A DNA stretch of 64,000 nucleotides, taken from the NCBI GenBank assembly GCA_902806085.1, contig CADCVH010000051.1, positions 26,738-90,737 on the forward strand. Direction: 5' to 3'. A program made the position numbers and the translations under genes. Positions 46,674 to 55,567 of the stretch are shown piece after piece; the first letter of the stretch is position 1; the number at the start of each line of letters is the position of its first letter. The DNA is from an uncultured Rubrobacteraceae bacterium. Its GTDB lineage: Bacteria; Actinomycetota; Rubrobacteria; Rubrobacterales; Rubrobacteraceae. The notes beneath the pieces were generated by a model, which had not been told where the DNA came from, made no database searches, and worked only from the letters and a program-made list of their open reading frames with translations.

Positions 46674-46721
46674 GCCCTACCGCTGCTAGGGAATGGTGGC
46701 TACGGTGACTCAGTTGATGGC

Positions 46722-47318
46722 TCACCAATCGGTGGGCTCAACAATCGGTTGTCCGCCATCAGACCCGCCGGAATCCCCTCCGAGAATTACAGTGCCGGCT
46801 TCTACGCCGACGACGGTGGACACGCTGATTGCGGACGATACCACCCCCACGCTAGCGGAGTTGCGCAGTACAGCCAATAGGAGCGACTTTTGCGTCTCCC
46901 CTGGCAAATCACCGAACTGCCAGAGGGCCGTTAGTATTCCTAGGATTCCCAGCCTTCTACCACCGACCGCAGCTCCGCTCAGGTACGCTTTGATGATAGA
47001 TACGATCACAGTCCCCATCATGGGGGAAAGTATCGCGGGGAGTAGCATCACAGGTAGTTCTTTCCCTGATGTCGTTAGGAACGTGAACACGGCCCCGCCC
47101 ACCCCCAAAGTCACCATCTCCTTGATGCTGAAGGGCTCCTGCGGCAGCGGGGCAGTTCCTTGGGCTTGTTGGGGCGGGGGTGGGACAGGAACATCTGCCT
47201 CCGGTGTGGGTACGTGCGCCGTGCGGTGGACCGGTCTGCCGCAGGTCGGGCAGAATCGGCCTTCCGGACTTAACTGCTGTCCGCAATTGCCGCAATACCT
47301 CCCCGGCACTTCCGCCAT
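46722..47318 (-). CDS. zinc-ribbon membrane protein
   Basis: 198 residues from ATG 47318 with GGGAGG upstream. Zinc ribbon RYCGNCGQQLSPEGRFCPTCG and the shared module PVHRTAHVPTPEADVPVPP are followed by hydrophobic segments in a Gly-rich region (EMVTLGVGGAVFTFLTTS, ILSPMMGTVIVSIIKAYLSGAA) and a Gly/Ser/Asp-rich tail. It is convergent with 46080-46673. The body shows no family. A heptamer box at 47869 points toward it, with an IS110 remnant in between. Confidence 0.68.
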   Translation of the reverse strand: MAEVPGRYCGNCGQQLSPEGRFCPTCGRPVHRTAHVPTPEADVPVPPPPQQAQGTAPLPQEPFSIKEMVTLGVGGAVFTFLTTSGKELPVMLLPAILSPMMGTVIVSIIKAYLSGAAVGGRRLGILGILTALWQFGDLPGETQKSLLLAVLRNSASVGVVSSAISVSTVVGVEAGTVILGGDSGGSDGGQPIVEPTDW

Positions 47319-47392
47319 ACCTCCCTGGCTCTTTTCGTCTCCTGGGTCACCTCGTCGGCCACCCGCTAGACGCGCACCATCTAGCTTCTATG

Positions 47393-47722
47393 CTACTCCT
47401 GTATCTTATCTCGGGCCAGCCAAAGTGCCCCAGGGATGTGCTCGGCGGCTTTCGTGTGAAAACTGACCGCCGGGCACTTGGGCAACCTCGCCCCAAATGA
47501 CTTGATCGCTCCACGCACGTGGTTCACAAGCTGCGTGCGGGTGCCGACCAACGCCCGGCGGGAGCGGATTATGGCCAGGTGAGCCTGGGAGTCCTCGCTC
47601 CTGTGCTTGAGCGGGTAAACGAGCTTCGGGTCCAGTCGTGACAGGCGAGCCAGATTTTCGGCGTCGATCTGGTCGGTCTTAGCGGTGCTGTAGCCGGCCA
47701 CGTGGGCCGGATCCCTCACCAC
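47393..47722 (-). pseudogene. IS110-family transposase fragment
   Basis: The frame contains VRDPAHVAGYSTAKTDQIDAENLARLSRLDPKLVYPLKHRSEDSQAHLAIIRSRRALVGTRTQLVNHVRGAIKSFGARLPKC, the middle of the N-terminal RuvC-like domain of IS110 transposases. The first catalytic residues are missing upstream and the C-terminal Ser-containing domain is missing downstream. Truncated at both ends. Confidence 0.78.
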
Positions 47723-47868
47723 GTCGCCCGATGCCCGGTGGTCGATCTGATAAACAGGCGCCCCGAGTCCGAGTCTAAGTTCCGCGCCATCTGCTTCCTC
47801 CTTCTCTCCGGGAAGCCCCGAGAACTATTTCCTTGGTCGTGCACAACCCGATCAGCTTAGCTGGCGGC

Positions 47869-47886
47869 GATGAATCGGCAATGAAT
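47869..47886 (-). promoter_or_regulatory. two heptamer boxes (11-bp period)
   Basis: GATGAAT at 47869 and AATGAAT at 47880 (on the minus strand ATTCATT-GCCG-ATTCATC). A 23-base stretch around them is identical to that at 50729. On the minus strand, TAAGCT follows 9 bases downstream and could be a -10. The nearest intact gene in that direction is the zinc-ribbon gene starting at 47318. Confidence 0.7.
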
Positions 47887-47934
47887 TCGAGGGGAACGCC
47901 GACCACGGTAGGGGGAGACGTTGGATCCAGGGGT

Positions 47935-48072
47935 CGCTGGGTGGAGTGGACGCCACTCGCCTGGCTCGCCCACTTGCGCAGGCTCGCGATACGCTACGAT
48001 AGGCTAGCCAACATCCACCAGGCGTTGCTCCATCTCGGTTGCTCGCTCATCTGCCTCAGCTACCCGTCGTGA
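47935..48072 (+). pseudogene. IS5-family transposase, C-terminal fragment
   Basis: The frame reads RWVEWTPLAWLAHLRRLAIRYDRLANIHQALLHLGCSLICLSYPS and stops at 48070-48072. This matches the C-terminus of IS5-type transposases (R-W-V-V-E-R...AWL...RR-L-x-I-R-Y-E-R...I-H). The final catalytic Glu position is altered (E-W instead of V-E-R). Only the last 45 residues remain. Confidence 0.7.
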
Positions 48073-48786
48073 GGGTTTCGCGACGCACTCCTAGACTAAA
48101 CGGACGCGTACTGGTGCGCGTAGGGGCGCTCGAAGGTTGACTCGCTTTGAGCGGGGCCATGGCCTCCGCACCATCGCAGAACGGACGCCCGGGGACAGAG
48201 GGCCTGCCGGTCGGCGTCCCAGCCCCAGCGTGGGTCTCTAGTCTGGACGTGGCGCGCACTAGTCCTGGCTACCCGACGTCGGCTTGCTGGTCGTCCCGGG
48301 TTCCGTTTGCTCGACGATCGCTCTACCGGTGGACGCCTGGAAGGCGCCATCTGACATAGCTCTCGCGTCTGTCGCCTGAACCCCCGCGGACATCTGCATA
48401 CCCTCCACGCAACCCCGGGAAAGCGATGTCGCAGCTGTCGTACTTGCCCGGCGGGGTTGAGTACGGTTCCGGTTCGCATCCCGCGCCCTCGAGCGGGTTC
48501 TGGCCCGCTACCGTATGGCGCCCCAGGGGCGAGATGTGCCAACCGAGGGATCGTATCCGGAGCGGCGCGCTGGTCTGATTGAAGCGCCTCACGTACTTGC
48601 TCATAATGGCGCAAAAATCAAAAAATAGTGCATTTGAGTGATGCTTCGGCCCTGTACTCGGGATACCCTGGGCTAGTGCTTAAGGGAAGGGACAACATCG
48701 GCCGGACGGAGCTGAGACGAGGCCTTTCGAGAAGTATCGGGTTTCATCGGGACGATTTGGCTCCTGTTGGGGTTTGGAGATAAGCG
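48073..48786. other. intergenic region before the SARP gene
   Basis: About 710 bases without a supported gene. Minus-strand frames (for example 48604-48323) have no ribosome site and no motif. The segment 48600-48640 is unusually AT-rich (with runs such as AAAAATCAAAAAATAG) and is a likely promoter area for the SARP gene. No heptamer box is seen here. Confidence 0.4.
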
Positions 48787-49758
48787 ATGCACGGATTACT
48801 GTTGGAGCTGCCGACCGGGTACTACCTGGAATGTCACCCGGACTTACCGATTCTGCGTAGGCCAGACGGCTCCATGGTGGCGGCGTTCAGCGCCTGGGGC
48901 TTCGATCCCGAGGCTGTCCGGTGGGCCGCCCAGGCGGACGTCGCGCGGGAGGCGCCGCAGGCCGTTCCCACGCAGCCTGGTTCGCTCAGGGCGCACTTCT
49001 TTGGCCGCTTCGAGCTATTGTGCGACGGGGAGGCCATCTCTCTAGGTCGCAACCAAAAGGCGTTGACCCTCCTCAAATACCTTCTGGCCAACCGGTCCCA
49101 CCCCGCCTCGCAGGACTACTTGATGGGCTGGCTGTGGCCCGAGTCCAACCTCAAGAAAGCCAGGTGGTCCCTGAACTCCGCGGTCTACACCCTCCGCAAG
49201 ATCTTGGGCAGCTGCGCGCCCACCTCCACCAACTATGTGTTGCTTGATAAGGGTTATTACCGCCTGTGCTCGACGCTCCGAGTGTCGACCGACACGGACG
49301 AGTTCTACGCCCGTTACGAGCGCGGACGCCGTGTGGAGAAGGCCGGCCGGATGTCCGAGGCGGCGGGCGAATACGAAGGTGCGGCCGTGCTCTACCGAGA
49401 CGTCTACTTGGTCGAGGACCTCTACGAAGATTGGACCATGATCGAGCGTGAGCGGTTGGCCAACGTCTACATGGATATGCTCGACAGGCTCGCCGGCTAC
49501 TACAAGGAGGCCGGCCAATACCGGGAGAGCATCAGCACCTGCTACAGAGCCCTCGATAAGGACCGGTGCCACGAAGACAGCTACAGGTTGCTGGTCGAGT
49601 GTTACGTCCGTCTCGGCCTGCGGGGCGAGGCGCTCAGACAGTACCGGCTGTGCGAAAGGATTCTCGCCCGAGAGCACGGCGTGGATCTGTCGCCAGATAC
49701 CCGGGCCCTCTACACGAGCCTTCTGGAGGAGCCCGAGCGCGTAAGATCCCCCAGGTGA
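48787..49758 (+). CDS. SARP-type transcriptional activator (OmpR-like winged helix plus BTAD)
   Basis: 323 residues. An N-terminal 65-residue extension is followed by an OmpR/PhoB-type winged helix (HFFGRFELLCDGEAISLGRNQKALTLLKYLLA, then YLMGWLWPESNLKKARWSLNSAVYTLRKIL). The bacterial transcriptional activation domain, made of TPR-like helices, follows (YEGAAVLYRDVYLVEDLYEDW, then YYKEAGQYRESISTCYRALDKDRCHEDSYRLLVECYVRLGLRGEALRQYRLCERIL). SARPs activate secondary-metabolism genes by binding heptamer direct repeats with 11-bp period. Such repeats surround this gene. Start ATG 48787 is preceded by GGTTTGGAGATAAGCG. Confidence 0.9.
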   Translation: MHGLLLELPTGYYLECHPDLPILRRPDGSMVAAFSAWGFDPEAVRWAAQADVAREAPQAVPTQPGSLRAHFFGRFELLCDGEAISLGRNQKALTLLKYLLANRSHPASQDYLMGWLWPESNLKKARWSLNSAVYTLRKILGSCAPTSTNYVLLDKGYYRLCSTLRVSTDTDEFYARYERGRRVEKAGRMSEAAGEYEGAAVLYRDVYLVEDLYEDWTMIERERLANVYMDMLDRLAGYYKEAGQYRESISTCYRALDKDRCHEDSYRLLVECYVRLGLRGEALRQYRLCERILAREHGVDLSPDTRALYTSLLEEPERVRSPR

Positions 49759-49876
49759 GGGGCTTCGTGCTGGTGGAGGGCGGTCGTTCGAGCCGAACTG
49801 ACCGAACTTCGGCGCCTCCCGATACGTTGATCAAGCCGCTTGACTAGGTCGCTCAGAGCGCTAGCGTGCCATATCG

Positions 49877-50305
49877 TTGCGCTCCTACGACGACACCGCG
49901 AAGGGGAGATATGGGAGTGGGAAGCGCCGAAGACGCGTCGAGCCGACCGACGGATGGGAGCGGGTGGAGCTGCCGTGCAGACGGCCCGAGCAATCGGCCT
50001 ACGAAGAGATTCGTCCCTCGGTCTTGTTCGGGGTTTCCGTGGCGGAGCGCGCCGCGGAGACCGGCGCCGCCGGGCGCACGATCTACCGCAAGGCGTCGTG
50101 CTCCGGGGCCGACGGAATGGGTAACCTCTTGGGGCAGGGCCGGCCAAACAACGCCGGCTTCCGCCCGCCGTCAGGCGCCTCGTTGGCGACCTCAAGGCGC
50201 AGCACTCCGTCCTAAGCGCCAACGAGATCCTCAACGTCTGTTACGCTCGTTTCAACAGGGGGCCGGACTACCGCACGGTGCGGCGCGTCCTTGCCCTGGG
50301 CCCTT
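49877..50305 (+). pseudogene. IS481-like transposase/integrase, frameshifted fragment
   Basis: The first frame reads WERVELPCRRPEQSAYEEIRPSVLFGVSVAERAAETGAAGRTIYRKA (about 49955-50100), the helix-turn-helix N-terminus of a transposase common in this bacterial group. After a frame change the next part (RLPPAVRRLVGDLKAQHSVLSANEILNVCYARF...YRTVRRVLA) continues in another frame up to about 50305. The DDE catalytic domain is absent. Confidence 0.72.
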
Positions 50306-50728
50306 CCTCAAACCACTCTCCTGCCCACCCCCGCAGGACCTTCTCGGCGGCGGTGGGCTTCGGGGGGCGGCTGCCAAGCCAAGCGCCCGCTCCGCGCGTT
50401 CCTAGCCCCTGCCCCGGTGGCCAAAAGGTGTCTTACGCCTCACCCGCATTAGAGGTTTGCCGCCTGGTCCAAGCCTCTAGTGTGGAGAGGCGGAGTTCGC
50501 GCGTGGCGTGATCCACCATGACCTTCATCTCTGTCTTTTGGTGCCGACGCGACGGGCAGACCGACCACCGGTGCCCGGGAGGAACGGATGCATTCCGCCG
50601 CGACGCCTCCTTTAGGCGCGGCGCAGAGAACGCCATCGATTCGTAAGCGATCTTTGTCTTGCCGCACAGACCCATTACCAACTATTCGGCATGCAGATTT
50701 TCGCCGATCGCCCTCCGAATCAACCGGA
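50306..50728. other. intergenic region upstream of the GMC operon promoter
   Basis: About 420 bases. The first part may still be transposon-derived. Minus-strand frames at 50433-50681 lack motifs. Nothing else supported. Confidence 0.35.
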
Positions 50729-50760
50729 ATTCATTGCCGATTCATCGCCATCGATATGAT
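50729..50760 (+). promoter_or_regulatory. SARP-type promoter of the GMC operon
   Basis: Heptamers ATTCATT (50729-50735) and ATTCATC (50740-50746) start 11 bases apart. Exactly 8 bases after the second lies TATGAT (50755-50760), a five-of-six match to the -10 consensus. In known SARP promoters the 3' heptamer sits 8 bp from the -10. A weaker third unit, AATCAAC, is one period upstream at 50718. The GMC start is 255 bases downstream. Confidence 0.72.
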
Positions 50761-50793
50761 GTACATACAAAGATGCTAGGTGAGATAAGGAGA

Positions 50794-50906
50794 ATGGTAG
50801 CAAAGAGGAAGGATCTCATAACTGCGCAGTATCCGTCAATCGCTCGAAGGGAATGATCCTCGACGAAGTCAAGAAGGAAGTTCTCGCCGTGGCCGTGCAA
50901 GAGTGA
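50794..50906 (+). other. two short overlapping ORFs in the GMC operon leader
   Basis: ATG 50794 with a clean AAGGAG site encodes 20 residues (VAKRKDLITAQYPSIARRE) and stops at 50854-50856, overlapping ATG 50853 of a 17-residue frame that ends at 50906. They lie in the leader downstream of the SARP-type promoter. They could be leader peptides, or the remains of one small gene split by a frameshift. Confidence 0.4.
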
Positions 50907-51015
50907 CGCGGACGCCGTGGCGCTGCCACGGAGGGGGCCACCGCGAGGCAAGCGCGGAAGCGAGGTTCTCGGAGAGCGCAAGAATCGTGCAAGACGGGAG
51001 ATGTGAGCCACTAGA

Positions 51016-52728
51016 ATGAATGAAACGCATTTCGACGCGGTTATTATTGGATCCGGATTTGGTGGGTCGGTGATGGCATACCGGCTTGCGGAAGCGGGTC
51101 TACGGGTCTGCCTCCTGGAGCGGGGGAAAGCGTATCCGCCCGGTTCGTTTCCTCGCAGCCCGTACCGAATGAGGAAGAACTTCTGGGATCCCAGCGAGGG
51201 GCTGCACGGGTTGTACAACTTCTGGGGCTTCCGCGGCCTGGATGCGGTCGTGTCGAGCGGACTCGGTGGTGGCTCTCTCATCTATGCGAACGTGCTATTA
51301 CGCAAGGACGAGAAGTGGTTCGTCAAGGAAGACGTACTGAACGGTGGCTACGAGTACTGGCCCGTAACCCGCGCCGAACTCGACCCCCATTACGACGCCG
51401 TCGAACGGATGCTGCGCCCACAGAAGTACCCCTTCGACCACTCGCCCTACGACGAGACGTCCAAGACGCGGGCCTTCAGGTTGGCGACCGAGCGCCTCGG
51501 GCTAGAGCCGTTCCTGCCCAATCTCGCCGTTACCTTCGCCAACGAAGGCGAGGCGCCGGTGCCCGGCGAACCGATCCGTGAGGAGCATCCCAACCTTCAT
51601 GGCCGGACGCGCTACACCTGCCGCCTCACCGGCGAGTGCGACTTCGGCTGCAACTACGGCAGCAAGAACACCCTCGACTACACTTACCTGTCCGAGGCCC
51701 AGCTACACAACGCAGACCTGAGGACACGTTGCGAGGTCAAGGCGTTCGAGCCGCGCGATGGTGGGGGGTACGCCGTTCACTACGCCTACCACGACCCCGA
51801 GCGGGAAGGGCACAAAACGGACACCTCCCACCTGCCCCTCCATACCGTCACCGCCGATCGCCTGGTCCTTGCGGCCGGGAGCCTGGGCTCTACGTTCCTG
51901 TTGTTGAAGAATCGGAGTGCCTTTCCGCGTCTCAGCCGGCGTCTCGGGACACGCTTCGGCGGCAACGGTGATCTGCTCACCTTCGCCGTCAAGTCCTTCG
52001 AAGAGAGCGGTGGAGCGAGGGTGCCGCGCATCATCGACCCAGGGTACGGCCCCGTTATCACGAGCGCCGTCCGGGTCGGCGACGAGCTGGACGGCGAGGA
52101 GGGCCGGGGCTTCTACCTCGAAGACGCCGGTTTCCCCGAGCACCTCACCTGGATCTTGCAGGTATTCGACACCCCCGGGGCGCTGTGGCGGTGGCGTCTT
52201 ACGGCGAGCAACTTGGTTAGAAGCTGGCTCGGTAGAGAGCCCGAGACAGATCTCGGCGCGGAGCTCTCCGAGCTGCTCGGCCAGACCGAGCTCTCCGCCG
52301 GCATTCTTCCCATGATCGGCATGGGACGCGACATCCCGGACGGCAACATGACACTCCGCGGCAGCAAGCTCGACGTCGACTGGCGCAAGCTCAAGTCGGG
52401 GCCATTCTTCGACCGCCTACGCGATACGGCGCGCAGGATCGCGGGCGAGCTCGGAGCGGACTTCGAGGACAACCCCATGTGGTACCTCGGCCGGGTCATC
52501 ACCGTGCACCCGCTCGGCGGCTGCCCGATGGGACGAGACGAGAGGGAGGGCGTCGTGGGTCCGTACGGCGAGGTCTTCAACTACCCCGGACTGTACGTCG
52601 CCGATGGTTCCGTCATGCCGGGTCCGGTCGGCCCGAACCCGAGCCTGACCATCGCGGCGTTGGCGGACCGCTTCGCCGACCGGCTCCTTGAGAAAGACAG
52701 GAGCGCGGCCGGATCCGCGCGCCGGTGA
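51016..52728 (+). CDS. GMC-family FAD oxidoreductase (cholesterol oxidase-like)
   Basis: 570 residues. FAD-binding FDAVIIGSGFGGSVMAYRLAEAGLRVCLLERG at the N-terminus, the second GMC region GLDAVVSSGLGGGSLIYANVLLR, a CRLTGECDFGCNYGSKNTLD loop with clustered cysteines, and the C-terminal VHPLGGCPMG plus DGSVMPGPVGPNPSLTIAALADR. The family includes cholesterol oxidases and the oxidoreductase domain of large GMC-hydrolase proteins. It oxidises a lipid or sterol-like alcohol. First gene of the four-gene run 51016-57076, under a SARP-type promoter. No signal peptide. Confidence 0.87.
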   Translation: MNETHFDAVIIGSGFGGSVMAYRLAEAGLRVCLLERGKAYPPGSFPRSPYRMRKNFWDPSEGLHGLYNFWGFRGLDAVVSSGLGGGSLIYANVLLRKDEKWFVKEDVLNGGYEYWPVTRAELDPHYDAVERMLRPQKYPFDHSPYDETSKTRAFRLATERLGLEPFLPNLAVTFANEGEAPVPGEPIREEHPNLHGRTRYTCRLTGECDFGCNYGSKNTLDYTYLSEAQLHNADLRTRCEVKAFEPRDGGGYAVHYAYHDPEREGHKTDTSHLPLHTVTADRLVLAAGSLGSTFLLLKNRSAFPRLSRRLGTRFGGNGDLLTFAVKSFEESGGARVPRIIDPGYGPVITSAVRVGDELDGEEGRGFYLEDAGFPEHLTWILQVFDTPGALWRWRLTASNLVRSWLGREPETDLGAELSELLGQTELSAGILPMIGMGRDIPDGNMTLRGSKLDVDWRKLKSGPFFDRLRDTARRIAGELGADFEDNPMWYLGRVITVHPLGGCPMGRDEREGVVGPYGEVFNYPGLYVADGSVMPGPVGPNPSLTIAALADRFADRLLEKDRSAAGSARR

Positions 52729-52854
52729 CGATGGTCTCCGAGGCAGCCCGCCGGTCCCCATCCGAACCGGAAGCGGCCCGAGCCGCCCGACCACTACACC
52801 CGTCGGGGAGACAGATCACGGGATCCACCTCGAGAGCAACGGGAGGGTATTGAG

Positions 52855-54624
52855 ATGAACGATCGCAAGAGCATCAGCTTCACCGAGGAGATGAAGGGAT
52901 ACGTCACGTTTGGGGAGAGCGACCACGAGCGTGGCGCCAGGGAGGGCCGCAAGAGCGGCACCCGCCTGATGTTCCACCTCACCATCGAGGTCGACGACCT
53001 GGATCGGTTCGCGGCCGATCCTAGGCGCGAGGCGACGGCGGAGGGTTGGGTCGGCTGCGACGCCCTCGGCGGCAGGCTACCGGTCGAGAAGGGCGTCTTC
53101 AACCTCTTCGTCGACGCTGAGGACCCCGCGACCAAACGCATGCTCTACCGGCTCTTTTTGCGGGACGGCGCCGGGCACCCGGTCACGTTGACCGGCCACA
53201 AGGTCATAAGGGACGACCCGAGCGCCGACGCCTGGCCCGACACGACGACCCTCTACACCCGCGTGCTGCAAGGGCACGTGGGCGAAGCTGACGAGCCCGC
53301 TGCGCAGCTCGTCGCCTCGGGGATCGTCTGGATCGCCCCGCTCGACTTCCTCAAGCAGCTCACCACGTTCCGCGCCGATGGACCATCCCCGATCTCCCGC
53401 GCCGCGGCGCTCGGCCGGTTCGGCGCCCTCTTCGTGGGGCAGCTCTGGCGGGTCTACGCGCGCCGCGCGCTGCGCCGCACTCGAGGGTACAGGGGAGGTT
53501 CGGCGCTCACCGGCACTGTAGGGGCGCGGAGCGCCGCAGGACCCCGATCCGAGGGCTCAAGACCCCGGTTACCGAGGAGAACCCGCATGAGTTCGCAAAC
53601 CTATAGCCTAGTAGAAGAGGTGGTTCCCTTCCGGGCCGGGGACGGGATGGAATGCAACCTGATCCACATCCGGGGCAGCGTGACCCCGGTCAAGGGGCCG
53701 GTCCTGCTCGTCCACGGCGCCGGCGTGCGCGCCAACATCTTCCGTTCGCCCGTCCGGACCACGCTCGTGGATACCCTTGTGAAGGAGGGTTACGACGTGT
53801 GGCTCGAGAACTGGCGCGCCAGCATCGACCTGCCGCCGAACTCGTGGACGCTGGATCAGGCGGCGGTCTACGACCACCCGAAGGCCGTCAAGACGGTCGT
53901 CGAGCAGAGCGGGGCCGATGAGATCCAGGCCGTCATCCACTGCCAGGGCTCGACGAGCTTCATGATGTCGGCTGTCGCCGGGCTGGTGCCCGAGGTGAAA
54001 ACGGTAGTAGCCAACGCCGTCTCTTTGCACCCCGTAGTCCCCGAATGGTCTCGGTTCAAGATCACCTACCTCACACCGACGGTGGGGCGGCTGCTCGACT
54101 ACCTGAACCCGCAGTGGGGTCTTTACTCGCCGACGACCATGCCCAGGCTCATAACGCTGCTCGTGTTGCTCGCCCACCACGAGTGCGACAACCCTGTGTG
54201 CAAGATGGTGAGCTTCACCTACGGCGCCGGGAAACCGGCGCTCTGGTTGCACGAGAACCTCAACGATGAGACGCATGAGTGGCTCAAGGGCGAGTTCGCC
54301 CACGTGCCCATAACCTTCTTCCGGCAGATGGCGCGCTGCATCGAGGAGGGCCACCTCGTCTCGGTCGAGGGGTTAAGCGGGCTGCCAGAGAGCTTCGTGG
54401 CCGAGCCGCCCCAAACCGACGCCCGCTTCGCCTTTTTGGCGGGCATGAAAAACCACTGCTTCCTGCCGGAGAGCCAGCGGAAGACCTTCGACTTCCTGGA
54501 CTCCCACGACAAGAACCACCACTCCCTCCACCTGCTTCGCAACTACGGGCACCTCGACGTGTTCATGGGTAAGAACGCGCACCGGGACGTCTTCCCCCTG
54601 ATCCTGGACGAGCTCGAGCGATGA
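52855..54624 (+). CDS. GMC-associated domain fused to alpha/beta hydrolase
   Basis: 589 residues. Residues 1 to about 210 (SFTEEMKGYVTFGESDH, then LMFHLTIEVDDLDRF and TGHKVIRDD) match the middle part of very long GMC oxidoreductase-hydrolase proteins. An Arg/Ser-rich linker follows. From about residue 245 (MSSQTYSLVEEVVPF) comes an alpha/beta hydrolase with VLLVHGAGVRANIF, elbow IHCQGSTSF (Ser in G-S-T), and the C-terminal NYGHLDVFMGKNA histidine region. ATG 53587 with AGGAGA upstream could make the hydrolase alone. In other species GMC, middle domain and hydrolase are one polypeptide; here they are split into two genes. Confidence 0.82.
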   Translation: MNDRKSISFTEEMKGYVTFGESDHERGAREGRKSGTRLMFHLTIEVDDLDRFAADPRREATAEGWVGCDALGGRLPVEKGVFNLFVDAEDPATKRMLYRLFLRDGAGHPVTLTGHKVIRDDPSADAWPDTTTLYTRVLQGHVGEADEPAAQLVASGIVWIAPLDFLKQLTTFRADGPSPISRAAALGRFGALFVGQLWRVYARRALRRTRGYRGGSALTGTVGARSAAGPRSEGSRPRLPRRTRMSSQTYSLVEEVVPFRAGDGMECNLIHIRGSVTPVKGPVLLVHGAGVRANIFRSPVRTTLVDTLVKEGYDVWLENWRASIDLPPNSWTLDQAAVYDHPKAVKTVVEQSGADEIQAVIHCQGSTSFMMSAVAGLVPEVKTVVANAVSLHPVVPEWSRFKITYLTPTVGRLLDYLNPQWGLYSPTTMPRLITLLVLLAHHECDNPVCKMVSFTYGAGKPALWLHENLNDETHEWLKGEFAHVPITFFRQMARCIEEGHLVSVEGLSGLPESFVAEPPQTDARFAFLAGMKNHCFLPESQRKTFDFLDSHDKNHHSLHLLRNYGHLDVFMGKNAHRDVFPLILDELER

Positions 54625-54643
54625 GTAGCGAGGTGAACGACAG

Positions 54644-55561
54644 ATGAAGATACCCGAACGGCTAAGGCGACAGGCGGGGCGCTACGCGCTGGTGGACGGG
54701 ATACCCTACCAGCTGCCCGTGGACTCCCGGAACTCCCCGGCCCTCGTGGCCGCCTTCCCGATCAACGCCGAGAAAGCGAAGAGGCTGCTCCCCGGTAACG
54801 AACTTCATCCGGTCCGCGTCTTCGGCAAAGGGGTCCTGCTCCTCACCGTCGTCAACTACCAGTCCACCGATATAGGCAGGTACGTCGAGTACATAACCGT
54901 CATCGCCTGCACCCACGGCCCGAAGCCCGCGCCGGGGCTCCTGCCCCTCGTGTTCAGGCGGTACTACGGGTTGGGCGGTTACGTGTTCGACATGCCCGTG
55001 AGCACCGAGATCTCGGTGAAGGGAGGCAAGGGCATCTGGGGCACGCCCAAGGTTCAGGCCAACCTCGACTTCCACGTGACCGAGAGCACCGTCACCAGCC
55101 AGTACGACCTCGACGGCATGCTCGCGATGAGGGTCGAGATGCAACGCCCAAAGAAAGTATGGCTGCCCGTCAGCATTTCGGCGAGTGCCTACTCCCAGTT
55201 CCGCGGCCTGCTGATAAAAGCCTACAGCTACGTCGGCGGCAAGGCGGGGTTCTCCGTGCTCAACAGAGGAGCTTGCCGCCTCTACATCGGCGATCATCCC
55301 AGGGTGCGGCCGCTCAAGGAGCTGGAGATCGAACCACGACCCTTCTTCACAGCGTTCTTGCCCAGCGCCAGCGCCGTCCTCGACGACCACTTCGAGAACT
55401 GGTTCCTGACCTACGACGAGCCTCCTTCCACGCCGCCCGAGGGCCTGGAGAGCGTCGTAGACCTGGGCCTCGACCGCGGGTGGCTAAATCCCCCGTCGGC
55501 GTCCCTGCCGGGAGCGGACAAAGATCGGGAGAGGATGGCACCCAACAGATCAGGAGGGTAG
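54644..55561 (+). CDS. acetoacetate decarboxylase-family protein
   Basis: 305 residues. The segments FPINAEKAKRLLPGNELHPVRVFGKGVLLLTVVNY and KGGKGIWGTPKVQANLDFHV resemble the acetoacetate decarboxylase family (PF06314), including a Lys in the GIWGTPK-type strand near where the Schiff-base Lys lies. Many relatives in metabolic clusters are not true decarboxylases. ATG 54644 starts 20 bases after the hydrolase stop. Likely processes a keto acid or keto-lipid made by the oxidoreductase. Confidence 0.75.
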   Translation: MKIPERLRRQAGRYALVDGIPYQLPVDSRNSPALVAAFPINAEKAKRLLPGNELHPVRVFGKGVLLLTVVNYQSTDIGRYVEYITVIACTHGPKPAPGLLPLVFRRYYGLGGYVFDMPVSTEISVKGGKGIWGTPKVQANLDFHVTESTVTSQYDLDGMLAMRVEMQRPKKVWLPVSISASAYSQFRGLLIKAYSYVGGKAGFSVLNRGACRLYIGDHPRVRPLKELEIEPRPFFTAFLPSASAVLDDHFENWFLTYDEPPSTPPEGLESVVDLGLDRGWLNPPSASLPGADKDRERMAPNRSGG

Positions 55562-55567
55562 CTGCGT

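Noticed and set aside
48323..48614. Minus-strand ORFs of 93 and 172 residues before the SARP gene
   Set aside because: The 93-residue frame begins in a protein-like way but has no ribosome site, and its end is biased; the larger frame is Arg-rich and motif-free.
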